Positions 1 through 10,450 of a stretch of 64,000 nt of DNA are shown here, one piece after another. Source of the DNA: Spinellus fusiger (Eukaryota; Mucoromycota; Mucoromycetes; Mucorales; Phycomycetaceae); contig JALLLS010000068.1 in NCBI GenBank assembly GCA_025094145.1, positions 1-64,000 of the forward strand, given 5' to 3'. Each line of letters begins with the position of its first letter. The first letter of the stretch is position 1. The translations under genes and the position numbers were made by a program. The notes below the pieces were generated by a model, which worked only from the letters and a program-made list of their open reading frames with translations, was not told the origin of the DNA and did not search any database.

Positions 1-576
1 TGTGCTGTGACATTCAGAGTACTCTATGAAAGCTTGAGTGCACACAAGTAACATAGCACATCTCTGTATCATCTCACTGATTGGTTGTAACTACAAATCA
101 CCTTCTAAAGCTCAGTGTACTATCAGACACTTAACAAGAGCCATCTTCATTAATAATCCTAACAGAACAATATTGACCTATCAGAGTCAATTGAGTAAAG
201 ACTCATAATAATTAATGGTTTCAATAATGGAGTGCTTATCCCAGGAACCAACCATAGGGTTGAATCTAATAATACTACAACTAAGTAAAACATATGAGCC
301 AACCATAAGGTGGCAGTTATTAATACTACCATAAGGTAGTAATATAGACACCAACCATAGGGTCAAAGAGAGTGAATTCTACCATAAGGTAGAATGTCCC
401 CACCAACCATTTAGTTGTAATTGTGAAGCAGCCATAAGGTTGACTATCATAACTACCATAAGGTAGAAGCCACTGAAGGATAAGCACCCACCAAAAGTAT
501 AAATAGTGAACCTTTCTTTACTCAATAAAAATTATCTTTGTTCAGTCTTGTTAATCTACCTGTCCAAACAATCTCA
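1..576 (+). repeat. LTR, family A (5' LTR of the Ty3-like element, 5' truncated by window)
   Basis: It ends at ...CAATCTCA before a T-rich leader. It holds a TATA-like box (AGTATAAATAG near 496) and an AATAAAA-type signal near 523. The interior carries about eight copies of a motif around CCATAAGGT, often inside the imperfect hairpin CTACCATAAGGTAG. By eye the segment matches the reverse complement of the inverted LTR at 4790-5365 without differences. In the inverted copy the LTR begins TGAACAGTGTTGTG, so roughly 60 bases of this copy lie left of the window. Confidence 0.88.
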
Positions 577-657
577 TTTTTTTAATGAATTCTGCAAACC
601 CAATCTCTATTTCTATTTTTTTTAAAAAAAAAACCTTATCTTCACTTTCTTCTAAAT

Positions 658-1872
658 ATGTCCAACATCCCTACTGAATCCATCAAGTCCATGATCTCCC
701 CTATGTTTGCCATGGACATTACCTTTTCTGAGCAAGTGGAACCTGAGGCTACCTCTACCCCTCAACCATCTGAAATTGTGGATGTTGAACAGGCAAGTCA
801 AGAGGATCCCATTACTGTACTTTGGGCCCAACTGCAGGAAGTCTCTGGCAGATTTGCAACTGCTGTGACTAGCTGTCTCCTAGTAGACCAGCTCTCTGCC
901 CTGCACAAAGAAGCAACCAAGATAGCCAAGTGTATCCATTACCTTGATGAGCTTAATGCTTTCTGTTCTCCACCTGTGCCCATCCCAGCTGTGTCCCAGG
1001 GAAACCAGCAAGCAAGTGCAGCAGTCAGGGCCAACCACTTGATCCCTTCTGACCTCCCTGTATGGCAATGGCTTGGAAACCAGTGGAAGGATAATGCTGA
1101 GTTGCAAGACTCAGTAGAAGACCTTCTGGACACCTTTGCACTCATTGTAACATCCAATGGGCTAGCATTGGACCAACACTGGGCAAGACTCATGCCTATC
1201 AAGATGAACCATGACCAACAATCCTGGTTTAATGAAAACCTTAAAGACAGAAACATTTCATGGGAAGAGGTGAAACAAATTGTAAAAAGAACTTACACTA
1301 TGCAGGATGTCACACACACCCTTAGCCACCTTGACCAGCTTGTAACCATGAAAATGCTGCCCAATGAATCTATTGAAGCCTTTACTGACTGGTTCTAGAG
1401 AATCAGATGTGCAGCCCAGTGGCAGGATGATCTCAAGGCTGCTACCCTGTTCAAACAAGCATTGCCTGAACAACTGTTCAGAGAAGTCTCTCAGTCCTTG
1501 ATGAGCATGCCACTCCACCAACAAGACTTGGTGGTAAAAGTATCCACCATTGCCTGCAATGTGGTATCTTCCAATATCTTTAATCTCAAAGGCAATATGC
1601 AAGCAGAGCCTCCTGTTAAGTCTACATTTGTCAGTGGTGTAAAAAATTCAATTCATAATCCTGCAAACAAAAGAGGTAGTCTCAACCTGAGCAAGCTCTC
1701 AGCAAGCTCCTCTACCTTCAAACAGAAGGCATATTGCAAAATCCATGGCAATGGCAGCCACTCTAGTGAGCAATGCCATGCCTACAAGCGTATCCTGGCC
1801 AAAGCCAACATCAAGTCCCCATTCCCAGCTCCAACCTCTGCTTCTCCTGTCTTGTCTTCTGTGTGCTTCTGA
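658..1872 (+). pseudogene. gag-like pseudogene of the Ty3 element
   Basis: The first ATG at 658 opens a 246-codon frame that stops at a TAG at 1396-1398. The same frame resumes at once and stays open to 1872. The second half carries a Cys/His cluster near 1735-1785 (YCKIHGNGSHSSEQC), like the knuckle of Ty3-class Gag. I infer that the TAG is a single inactivating change. The protease then lies in another reading frame, so either a programmed frameshift was used or a second lesion exists near 1750-1870. Confidence 0.8.
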
Positions 1873-2509
1873 TGCACAGACAATGTCCCTTGGTCTCCCT
1901 TGCACACAGCCATCTGCAAATGCAACAAGAAGAATAATGGTCCAACAAAAGCATTTTGCTCTGCTAGAAGATTCCATGCAAAAAGTCATAACTCAAAAAA
2001 AAACATCTACCTTGGCACAGCTCCAAGAAGATAACACAAATATGGACATTGAATACAACAGCCTTCCCATGAACTTTGATTGTAAGCAAAAAATTGGCAA
2101 ACAGAATGAAGCAAAAGCTAACCATTCTTTGTGTATACCTATCATCATAGAACAAATAGAAACCTTTGCCCTCCTGGACACTGGTGCTTCCTTTAGTTCT
2201 ATCAATGTAGTATTTGCCAATAAAAACCAAATAAACATAAACAAAAAAGTCTCAGGAACTATAATACTAGCCACTAGCAACAATAAAACAAAACACATTG
2301 GTACAACTTCAAAAGCACTAAGCATTACATACAGAGATAATGATGACTCAATCATCAACACATCCCATGTCTTTGAAGTTCTTCCTTTATCCTTTAATAC
2401 AAATGTAGTCATTGGATTAGACTTAATGCCCAAATTGAATATTCAAATAACCAATTTAGCAGTAAGACATCCAAACAAGAAAGCAATAGTAAAGAATGTT
2501 ATCCATGAT
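1745..2509 (+). pseudogene. Aspartic protease segment of pol (Ty3-like), cut by a solo LTR
   Basis: This frame (codon positions 2 modulo 3) holds the retroviral-type protease signature LDTGAS at about 2178-2195 and the second conserved stretch VVIGLD near 2407-2424. Upstream of about 1950 the same frame is probably a shadow of gag. The frame runs directly into the inserted LTR at 2510. Beyond the LTR and one copy of the ATGAT duplication, the reverse transcriptase begins in the same frame, so the insertion itself added no frame change. Confidence 0.8.
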
Positions 2510-3043
2510 TGTTGTGTTCCAACTTCAATCCAAAGATTCTTCATGAATTGGTCAACATGAGTAGTATGCTGTGACATTCAGAATACTCTATGAAAGCTTG
2601 AGTGCACACAAGTACCATAGTACATCTCTGTATCATCTCACTGATTGGTCATAACTACAAATCAACCTTCTAAGCTCAAATTATTATTGGACACTTAATG
2701 AGCTGCCTTTATCTATAAATCCTTAGTGGATTAAATAAGACCTATCAAAGGCAATTAAAAGTGAAGACATAATAGATGGCTCTATAATGGTGTGCTTATT
2801 CAATGAACCAACCATAAGGCTACACCTATGTAAACTACCATAGGATAAATCATCTACACCAACCATACAGTTGCATCTATCAATAAGCTATGCCATGGAC
2901 TAATCATTAACTACCAAAAGGTAGAATGCCACTGAAGGATAAGCACCCACAAAAAAGTATAAATAATGAACCACTCTTCACTTAATAAAAATTATCTTTG
3001 TTCAGTCTCATTACTTTCTACTTGTCTGAATAATCACAATGAT
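2505..3043 (+). repeat. Solo LTR, family A', with 5-bp target duplication ATGAT
   Basis: The LTR proper is 2510-3038 (529 bp), starting TGTTGTGTTCC and ending AATAATCACA (TG...CA ends). ATGAT occurs directly before it (2505-2509) and directly after it (3039-3043), the 5-bp duplication expected of Ty3/Ty1-type integration. It has a TATA-like AGTATAAATAA near 2956 and AATAAAA near 2983. It is related to but clearly diverged from the LTR at 1-576, and very similar to the copy at 14248-14776. It interrupts pol of the older Ty3 element. Confidence 0.93.
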
Positions 3044-4789
3044 ACACCTGAACCAAACAACTCTCCTTATGGTAACCAAAATGAACAAGCTAGATTTGCA
3101 GCTTCTATCAAATCCAATCTTGATCAGAATGCTCAAATCCCTAAAAACAGCTTTTGTACTCTTCCTGAATCCACTATTCACTTGGAGACAAAGCCAAACA
3201 AAACAGCTTATAGGGCACCTTACAGAATCCCTCTCAAGTTAATACCTGTAATGCAAGAACACATCAATACATGGTTAAGGGACAAAGTAATTCAATGTGC
3301 ACCTCACAATTCTGAATGGAACTCTCCACTTACTATTGTACCTAAGAAAGACCTACAAGGAAATCCAACAGGCTATAGACCATGCTTAGATCCACGTCTA
3401 CTAAACTCTATCTTGGAGTCCAATGACAAACAGCCTATCCCAAAAATTGACAAAATATTTGATCAACTACAAGGTTCTATTATCTTCTCTACTCTGGATC
3501 TATAACAAGCTTTCCACAGATTCTAAGTCTATGAACCTCATTGTGTGAAGACAACCTTTACCTTCCAAGGTACACAATACATGTTCTGTGGCTGTCCATT
3601 TGGACTCAAACATATTGCCTCATGCTACCAAAGAGTTATCAACTCAATCCTAGCAGGTATACCATATGCTCTTGCCTTTGTAGATGACATTATCATCTTC
3701 TCCAAGACTTATGAAGAACATATCAGCTATGTACAACATATAATACAGAAGTTGACTCAAGCCAATTTTATCCTCAATGCAGATAAATGTCACTTTGCAC
3801 AGACCACAGTTTACTTACTAGGATTCTGTGTGGATGCAAAAGGCTCACATCTTGACCCCCGCAAGGTCTCAAATGCACTTTCTTGGCCAAAGCCAACAAC
3901 AGGAAAAGACATTCAATGCTTCTTAGGCTTAGTGAACTATTTCAGGAAGTACCTGCCCAACCTCTCTGAAGTAACAGCTCCACTTGACAAGCTGTGCTTT
4001 GAGGGTAAACTCACCAACAAAGTCTGGGATCACACTCAGGACAGTGCATTTAGCAAAATAAAACAGCTACTTGTATCTGCCCCAGTGTTGTACCATCCCA
4101 ACCTTGAGGAACCATTTCTCATGGCCACTGATGCTAGCAATTATTCCATTGGTGCCATTCTTTACCAGATAATCAACAATAACATGCAACATATTGGATT
4201 CATGGCTTGTGCATTGTCCACATCTGAAAAGAACTATTCTACTACTAAACAAGAATTACTTGCTATAGTGTTTGCTCTTAAAGAGTTCCATCCATTCTTA
4301 TGGGGTAACCCTTTCACTCTGTTTACAGACCACAAGGTGCTTACTTAAATCCACACACAACCCATTTCAAACCCTATGATGATCCAATGGTTAGACACAA
4401 TACTGGATTACAACTTTAAGATCATTCACAGACCTGGTATACAAAACATACTGCCAGACATATTATCATGTCTCTTCAAAAACGAAATAACACTGGTGGG
4501 GGGTAAAAACCTCAACAATTCTAATTCTACTCATGCCACTGACAAAAGTCTTACCTTAAACATGACTGCATGCATGATGATCCCTGAAGATCTAATCACA
4601 CCAGCACCTGAAGAACGTCAACAGCTACTGCTCAATACACATCTTGAAGGACATTGTGGCTCACAAGCAATCGTAACAACTTTACATAGTGAAGGAATTC
4701 ACTGGACAAAGTTAAAGGAAGATGCTCTACAAGTAGTCAAGAGTTACCCTGATTGTCAAAAATTCAACATTGCTAAACATGGTTATCAT
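3039..4789 (+). pseudogene. Reverse transcriptase - RNase H - integrase (partial) of Ty3-like pol
   Basis: One reading frame carries the RT fingers (PLTIVPKKD, YRPCLD), the catalytic FVDDIIIFS (near 3679), the RNase H start (FLMATDASN near 4114) with LFTDH (near 4318), the connection (IIHRPGIQNILPDILS) and an integrase zinc-finger region (HLEGHCGSQ ... YPDCQKFN). In-frame TAA stops lie at 3503-3505, 3524-3526 and 4346-4348. In the zinc finger the first Cys of the expected CxxC appears as Tyr (YPDC). The catalytic core of integrase is absent because the frame enters an inverted LTR at 4790. Confidence 0.88.
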
Positions 4790-5432
4790 TGAGATTGTTT
4801 GGACAGGTAGATTAACAAGACTGAACAAAGATAATTTTTATTGAGTAAAGAAAGGTTCACTATTTATACTTTTGGTGGGTGCTTATCCTTCAGTGGCTTC
4901 TACCTTATGGTAGTTATGATAGTCAACCTTATGGCTGCTTCACAATTACAACTAAATGGTTGGTGGGGACATTCTACCTTATGGTAGAATTCACTCTCTT
5001 TGACCCTATGGTTGGTGTCTATATTACTACCTTATGGTAGTATTAATAACTGCCACCTTATGGTTGGCTCATATGTTTTACTTAGTTGTAGTATTATTAG
5101 ATTCAACCCTATGGTTGGTTCCTGGGATAAGCACTCCATTATTGAAACCATTAATTATTATGAGTCTTTACTCAATTGACTCTGATAGGTCAATATTGTT
5201 CTGTTAGGATTATTAATGAAGATGGCTCTTGTTAAGTGTCTGATAGTACACTGAGCTTTAGAAGGTGATTTGTAGTTACAACCAATCAGTGAGATGATAC
5301 AGAGATGTGCTATGTTACTTGTGTGCACTCAAGCTTTCATAGAGTACTCTGAATGTCACAGCACACTACTTGTGTTGACTTATTCATAGAGAATCTTTGG
5401 ATTGAAGTTGGAACACAACACTGTTCAATCAT
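4785..5432 (-). repeat. Inverted solo LTR, family A, with 5-bp target duplication ATCAT
   Basis: The LTR is 4790-5427 (638 bp). On its own strand it starts TGAACAGTGTTGTG and ends CAATCTCA. ATCAT occurs on both sides (4785-4789 and 5428-5432), so this reads as an independent insertion rather than the element's own 3' LTR. Its 4790-5365 part matches the reverse complement of 1-576 with no difference seen by eye. The joined flanks are Ty3 integrase on the left and the 3' end of the LINE on the right, so those two were already adjacent before this insertion. Confidence 0.88.
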
Positions 5433-5508
5433 GAATTGCTGTTGCTTGTATACTCCACACCAAGCCAGGACTGGGGTCAGAACTGTAATCTCCCTCTGGA
5501 TTGCACAG

Positions 5509-8500
5509 CTAGTCAAAATGCCATAGGATTGTCAGAAGAGGGACCCAAAAGGAAGGACAGGCAGAAGAAGAGAGAGGAAGACAAGAGATTGCATGGTCAA
5601 CTGGGTGACTTAGTGGTGGTGCAGGTGGTAGTGATGACCAAAGATGTGCTGGGACAAATGGGCAGATTCTTAGGTGTCTTCTGGATGTATGTTCAGCATC
5701 ACTGCATTGACATGGCCTAGGCTTTCCAGGGAGCCACCCCATTCTCCAACAAACAAGTCTGCTTCTGTCATGCCTGGCAGCAGGAAGGTACAGAATAGGG
5801 TCCACCCCAATGGTTGGTCTACAGGCCTTGATCAGAACCTGGTCTGTTGCTGCTATGAATCTGTCAAAATGCAGTTGACGTTGTGTTTCTAGATATGCCT
5901 TCAGTTTAGCATCAGTGTTGAGAGGCTCTTCAGGCAGGGATCTGTACAGTGGGTTATTTTGTAGGGGCAACAGTGGAGACTGGCCTTGTTGTTGATCTGA
6001 CAGGAGAGTAAGGAGACAGTGGGATGGAAGAGTTCTGGCACAAATACAGAATCTTGTTTGGAGTGTGTCCATTTGAAACTGTATGCTTTGTAAGTTACTG
6101 ATGTGTTTCAGTACCACTGTAGAGCTGGTAGGATGACCTCCTAGGATCATTCTCAGACACTGTCTTGGATCTTTTCTACTGCCTTGACATCCTTCTTCTT
6201 CAATGTAGATATGGCCAGGCCATATTTGAACTTGGGCCTTATGAAGGTCTTGTAGAGATGTGTGCTCAGAAGCAGAGAAAAATCAGAACAAGAGGCACCA
6301 ACTGCATGCAATGTTGACATGGCTAACAGAGCACCTGGCTGTCTGTGCACTGGGATGGAGGCTGGGTTTATACCATGGGCTCTAAATGGCATGCCTAGGT
6401 AGATAAATTCATTGATAAGTGGCACTACCTCTCCATACAAAGTGTAGGTTGTTCTGATTAGTGGGTCTTGTTGGACTATTGCACACTTTGATGGACTCCA
6501 TCTGAAACCCAGAGACAGTGAGTGTTGTTCTGCTACTTGCAGCATGCTTTGGACTTCCTGGGGACTACCAATGATGGCTATGTCATCTGCAAAGAAGAGA
6601 GAGTTGATGACTGTTGGTCTTGGTTCTGGTAGAGCATTGGATGCATCTAGTAAGTAGTTGTACTCTCTCAGTGAAGATGGTGAAGTAGATGAGACAACTG
6701 TTGGAGAATGTACAAAAGGTATAGACCTGAAGGCAGCTGGAAGAGAGTTAATGTATATAGAATACAAGTGAGGACTTAGCACTGATCCCTGAAGCACTCC
6801 AGTCACAGGGACAAAAGCAGGAGAGACATAGTTGCTCAGTAGAACACTGATGGAGACCTCATCAAACATGTTGACTAGAAGTGCCAGGAAAGCAGGTGGG
6901 GTGTTTCTCTTTTTGAGAGCATTCCATATTAGTCTATGGTCAACTGTGTCATAAGCTGCCTTGATATCCAGATAGGCCACTACTGGGTACTTGTGATGCT
7001 GTTCGTAGTGCTGGCTGATGATACTGTGAAGGCACAGGGTCTGGTCAAGAGCACCTCTTCTTGGTCTAAAACCACCTTGGGCCATGTCCAGAGGCAGGGA
7101 GAACTTATGCAACATGGGTGCAAGACACATTTCAAACAGCTTTCTCACTACTGAGGTAAGAGAAATAGGCCTATAGTTGGCAGGATCATCTGGACTACCC
7201 TTCTTGTAGATAGGAAAGACCTGTGCTTGGCGCCATGGTGAGGGGACATAGGCCCATTGCCAGCAAACTGTAAACAAGTTAGACAGAACAGGTGCAATCA
7301 CAAACTTGATGGACTTGATCATCTCTGCTCTGATGTGGTCTGAACCTAGTGCTTTTTGAGATGGCAGAAAGGCAATCCAGTGTAATATATCTGCTGAAGT
7401 CAAAGGTGCATTGCTAGCAGAGAAAGGTAGCTGTGGTAATGGTGGTGCTGGTGCAGGTTGTCTTACTTCAGGCAGAATACCTCCACTGTAGACAGTCTCC
7501 AAGTGTCTTCCCATTGCTGTGGCAGCTGCTTCTGGTCCATCAAGGTGCTGGTATATGGTCTGCTTCTGCCTACATTGTCTCAGCTGCTTGATCTTTGAGC
7601 TTGTCTTTGCAAAGTCTCTCTCCATTGCCTGACAGAAGGCATGCTATGCTCTTCTTTTGGCAGCCTGCACTTCACTTCTAAATGATGCTACTGCTGCTTG
7701 GTGCTTCTCCCACCAGTAGACTTTGTCAAGGCCAACAGCACGTCTCCATCTTCTGTAGTGTCTATCTCTCAGGTCAGCTACCTCCTGTAGTGATGTAGAC
7801 CAAAAGGCCTTCCAGTGTGTGGGTCTTGGACGTTTGCTACCAACAGAGAGATCAAGTGCCTTGTATACGTTATTGTTAAAGTGCTCAGTCAACTGGTCAA
7901 TGGGAGGCTCTGATCTTGGTAGAGAGGCTACTAAGGCTGCTAGCTCTGTGCTAAGACTTTGTGACAATGTCTGGAAATGGTGTGCATACAGCTTACCAAC
8001 GTCAGGCTCCTTCAATCTAGACAATTTCCATAGTCTTCTGAGAGGTGGTGGTGAGAGGTGAAAGTCAGAGAGATCATAATCAAAAGACAAAGTGAGAAGT
8101 CTATGATCAGAGTTCAGTGAGTGCTTGGTATCAACCTCTATGCATGTATTGGTAAGTGGTGTGTTGGTGATGAAGAGATCAATGATGCTACTAAGCTGCT
8201 GCTGTTGCCTGAATGAGATGTAGGTAGGCTGACCAAATGTAAGAGAAGAGTTCAGGACTGCCTGGCCTCATTCTTCCATCCAAAAAAGCAAGGCATTTCC
8301 TCTGGAGTTGGATGCATGATCACCAACATGATCACCAAGGCATACATTGAGGTCTCCACAGATCAGGGTGTCATTGTTCAAAGGAATGGTATTGAGAACC
8401 TCTAGGGCTTCTTCTGTGGATAGGGAGGGGGGAAGGTAAAGGCATACAATTCTAATGGATCCAAGTTGGACTCCAAGGGCATAGGGGGTGGGCATAGGGA

Positions 8501-8774
8501 TATGGGTGACATAATAGGGGCATAGGGGAGAGATGAGAGCACAGATACCCATGGAACCACAGTAGTTGCCTACCACTGGCTTACCATAAGTGTGGAACTG
8601 TGTCCATGATGTGGGGAGGAGTGAGGGAGAAAGGAGCCATGTTTCTGTGATGAAGAGCATAGTAAATGAGTGTGTGTGTTGCATAATGTCATGTACCAAA
8701 GACTGTTGAAGTCCATTGGCATTCCAGAGTCCCAGAGAGACTCTATTCATAAGTTGTGTTTTCTTCTGAGGCAT
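5509..8774 (-). pseudogene. LINE ORF2: endonuclease - reverse transcriptase pseudogene
   Basis: The start is the ATG at 8774. Endonuclease motifs include LWNANGLQ, ITETWL and GDLNVCLGDHVGDHASNSRG. RT motifs include NYRPISLTSV, YLDIKAAYDTV, TGVLQGSVLSPHLYSI and the catalytic FFADD (near 6588). The C terminus has CQCSDAEHTSRRHLRICP, a Cys/His motif typical of LINE ORF2 ends. Lesions are a TGA at 8268-8270 (probably a former Trp), a TAG at 7644-7646, and a 1-nt frame change just after 6153, where the reading switches frame. Otherwise the three open blocks (8774-8268, 8267-7644, 7643-6153) share one frame. Confidence 0.88.
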
Positions 8775-9822
8775 CTAGCATTTCTTCATCTGTTTGTGGT
8801 GCCTTAAATGCTGTTGATGCCCTATCTCTGTCCTGGTACTGCTTCCTCTTGTTGGGGTTCTCAGGGATCTGGGATTCTTCAATCCATCCTACCTCAGCAA
8901 ATGCTGTGGCCACAGAGAAGGCTGTGTGGGGGCACATGTAGGCAATGGCCTGGAGGCATCTGCTCTCATGCAGGTGGATGGCTTCTGAGGCCAGGTCCTC
9001 TTTTGACAGTGTTGCATATTTGGGATCAGCAAGGTGCTCTGGTGCTGTAGGATCAAAGTCCTTGTAGGTGGTGATGCCAGCCTTTTCCAAGAGAGACAGC
9101 ACTTCTGGCTCATACTGAAGGTGCACCAACAGGCCAATGACAGATCTGTCAGGGAAACAGACTTCCAGGATGTGTCCAGTATCAAAGCCAAGGGTTCTGA
9201 GGAGCTTATGCACTTCTGGACAGTTCATGCATCTTCCACGGGGGATGTACGCATAGTTGTACCCTTGTTCACCTACTGAGACAGTGAAGGCTCTTGTTGC
9301 AGCAGCAACACATCTCTCTGAAGGCTGTGACCTCTTGACAGAAGCCTTGGCATGTTTTTTGGCCACTGTGGCCCAAGAAGAGTCTTTGACAGTAGGCAGA
9401 CCTTGTAGTGGATCAGTTGCTCTACTCTTTGGTGTCTGTGTTTCCTTTGGTGTCAGGACATTGGTGGGGGCTGGGACTGTTGGTGATGCTGCTGCTGCTT
9501 TGAGGGCACTGATCTCTGCCTCCAGGGCCTTGACTGTCCCTTGCAGTCTTGATTTTTCTTCCAGGAGTCTCTCAAAAGCATCAAGCTTTTGCTGCTGGTG
9601 GTGATTCTGCTGTCTGACCTGATTTATCTCATTGGAGAGCAAAGTCAACACTGAAATAATGTCAGCTTGGGAGGGAGCAGCTGTGTTTTGCTGCAACTGC
9701 AGCAACTGTTGGTGGGTATTCCCAAAAGACATGGTGTATCTACTGCTATTCAAGTGGTGATGACCTGAAACTTGGACAGTAGGTGGGGAGGTGGGTGATG
9801 TTGATGGATGGATGATTTTCAA
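8743..9822 (-). CDS. LINE ORF1 protein (coiled-coil, putative RNA-binding)
   Basis: This 359-codon ORF is intact. The first ATG (9822) or the ATG at 9732 (MSFGNTHQQ) could start it. The N-terminal third is Gln-rich and contains a leucine-heptad coiled coil (QQKLDAFERLLEEKSRLQGTVKALEAEISALK is the region, about residues 77-110). The C-terminal half (from about residue 190) has a compact alpha/beta-like segment that I suspect serves nucleic-acid binding, but I see no clear CCHC knuckle. LINE ORF1 proteins normally coat the element RNA. Assignment rests mainly on position and overlap with ORF2. Confidence 0.7.
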   Translation of the reverse strand: MKIIHPSTSPTSPPTVQVSGHHHLNSSRYTMSFGNTHQQLLQLQQNTAAPSQADIISVLTLLSNEINQVRQQNHHQQQKLDAFERLLEEKSRLQGTVKALEAEISALKAAAASPTVPAPTNVLTPKETQTPKSRATDPLQGLPTVKDSSWATVAKKHAKASVKRSQPSERCVAAATRAFTVSVGEQGYNYAYIPRGRCMNCPEVHKLLRTLGFDTGHILEVCFPDRSVIGLLVHLQYEPEVLSLLEKAGITTYKDFDPTAPEHLADPKYATLSKEDLASEAIHLHESRCLQAIAYMCPHTAFSVATAFAEVGWIEESQIPENPNKRKQYQDRDRASTAFKAPQTDEEMLDASEENTTYE

Positions 9823-9863
9823 ATTTGGATAGAATTACAATTTTGCTTAGCAGAAAGAGAAAT

Positions 9864-9937
9864 GCCCGTTTAGCTCAGTTGGTTAGAGCGTGGTGCTAAT
9901 AACGCCAAGGTCACAGGTTCGACCCCTGTAATGGGCA
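9864..9937 (+). tRNA. tRNA-Ile (anticodon AAT)
   Basis: The 74-nt sequence folds as a standard cloverleaf. The 7-bp acceptor stem GCCCGTT pairs with AATGGGC (one G-T), then come a GCTC/GAGC D-stem, an anticodon stem TGGTG/CGCCA with loop CTAATAA (anticodon AAT), and a T-arm ACAGG-TTCGACC-CCTGT. The discriminator base is A. There is no intron. T runs that could end Pol III transcription lie at about 9976-9979 and 10002-10011. It is the only functional-looking gene in the first 17 kb. Confidence 0.95.
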
Positions 9938-10038
9938 TAGTTTCACTATCTTCTCTTTCAAAGATTAGGAACATTTATTTTGATACTGTTCTTGTCAAGA
10001 ATTTTTTTTTAAAGTAGATTTGTGTTGATTATTTTACT

Positions 10039-10160
10039 TGAGATTATTTGGACAGGTAGAATAACAAGACTGTTGTGTTCCAACTTCAATCCAAAGGTTC
10101 TCCATGAATTGTTCAACACAAGTGGTGTGCTGTGACATTCAGAATACTCTATGAAAGTTT
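10039..10160 (+). repeat. LTR fragments: 32-bp inverted LTR end abutting the start of a family A' LTR
   Basis: Positions 10039-10070 match the terminal part of a family A LTR in inverted orientation (TGAGATTATTTGGACAGG...). From 10071 the sequence begins TGTTGTGTTCC and follows the LTR at 2510 for about 90 bp up to TTTGAGTAC. The LTR then breaks off. Its continuation appears at about 15716, after the DIRS element and flanking AT-rich DNA. This suggests an old LTR later split by several insertions. Confidence 0.7.
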
Positions 10161-10237
10161 GAGTACAAAGAATAACGTTTTAAAAGTAATCATGCTAATA
10201 TGATCTTTATTTTTATAAATATACTAAACATCCATAT

Positions 10238-10362
10238 AATTGTCTATTTAGACCAGAGGAAACAAAATAGGAATAAATGTGCTTTATCTTCTTTTTATTA
10301 AATCTCAGAGCAATTTTTCAAAGTATAAGTAAAAGCTTTTTTGAGCTATTGTTAAGTTAATC
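10238..10362. repeat. DIRS left inverted terminal repeat
   Basis: Positions 10284-10362 are the near-perfect reverse complement of 15033-15108 (blocks around CAAAGTATAAGTAAAAGC and GCTATTGTTAAGTTAATC). The outer 45 bp are related to the right repeat but partly diverged, sharing GGAAACAAAATAGGAATAAA. The outer boundary at 10238 is set by where the internal complementary region stops matching (AATTGTCTATTTAGACC). Confidence 0.88.
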
Positions 10363-10450
10363 AAATTGAGCTCAGTCATGAATAAATAATAATAAATAAA
10401 GGGAAATGAATGATACAAAATAATAAGAATGAATGGGGTGGGTGGGGAAC

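Larger units (their letters stand above)
1..4789 (+). mobile_element. Decayed Ty3/gypsy LTR retrotransposon, left end cut by window
   Basis: The order is 5' LTR (1-576), gag with a Cys/His knuckle, aspartic protease (LDTGAS, then VVIGLD), reverse transcriptase (FVDD), RNase H (TDAS) and the start of an integrase zinc finger. PR-RT-RH-IN order marks the Ty3/gypsy superfamily. The element is dead: an in-frame stop in gag, a frame change between gag and protease, at least three in-frame stops in pol, and a 529-bp solo LTR inserted at 2510-3038. The integrase core and any direct-orientation 3' LTR are missing; the sequence runs into an inverted LTR at 4790. The true left end may lie outside the window. 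Confidence 0.9.
5433..9840 (-). mobile_element. Decayed non-LTR retrotransposon (LINE) with ORF1 and EN-RT ORF2
   Basis: It is read on the minus strand: ORF1 (9822-8743), then ORF2 with apurinic-type endonuclease, reverse transcriptase and a C-terminal Cys/His region (8774 to 5509). ORF2 overlaps the end of ORF1 by about 32 nt in another frame, as in many two-ORF LINEs. The 3' tail is about 75 bp and ends in a CAAGCAACAGCAATTC-like stretch. Outer limits are approximate because I could not identify a target duplication. The 5' end lies only about 25 bp from the tRNA-Ile gene. Confidence 0.85.

Noticed and set aside
300..480. CRISPR-like array because of repeated CCATAAGGT units
   Set aside because: Spacing is irregular, units are short and degenerate, the region is inside a eukaryotic LTR and is shared by all its copies.
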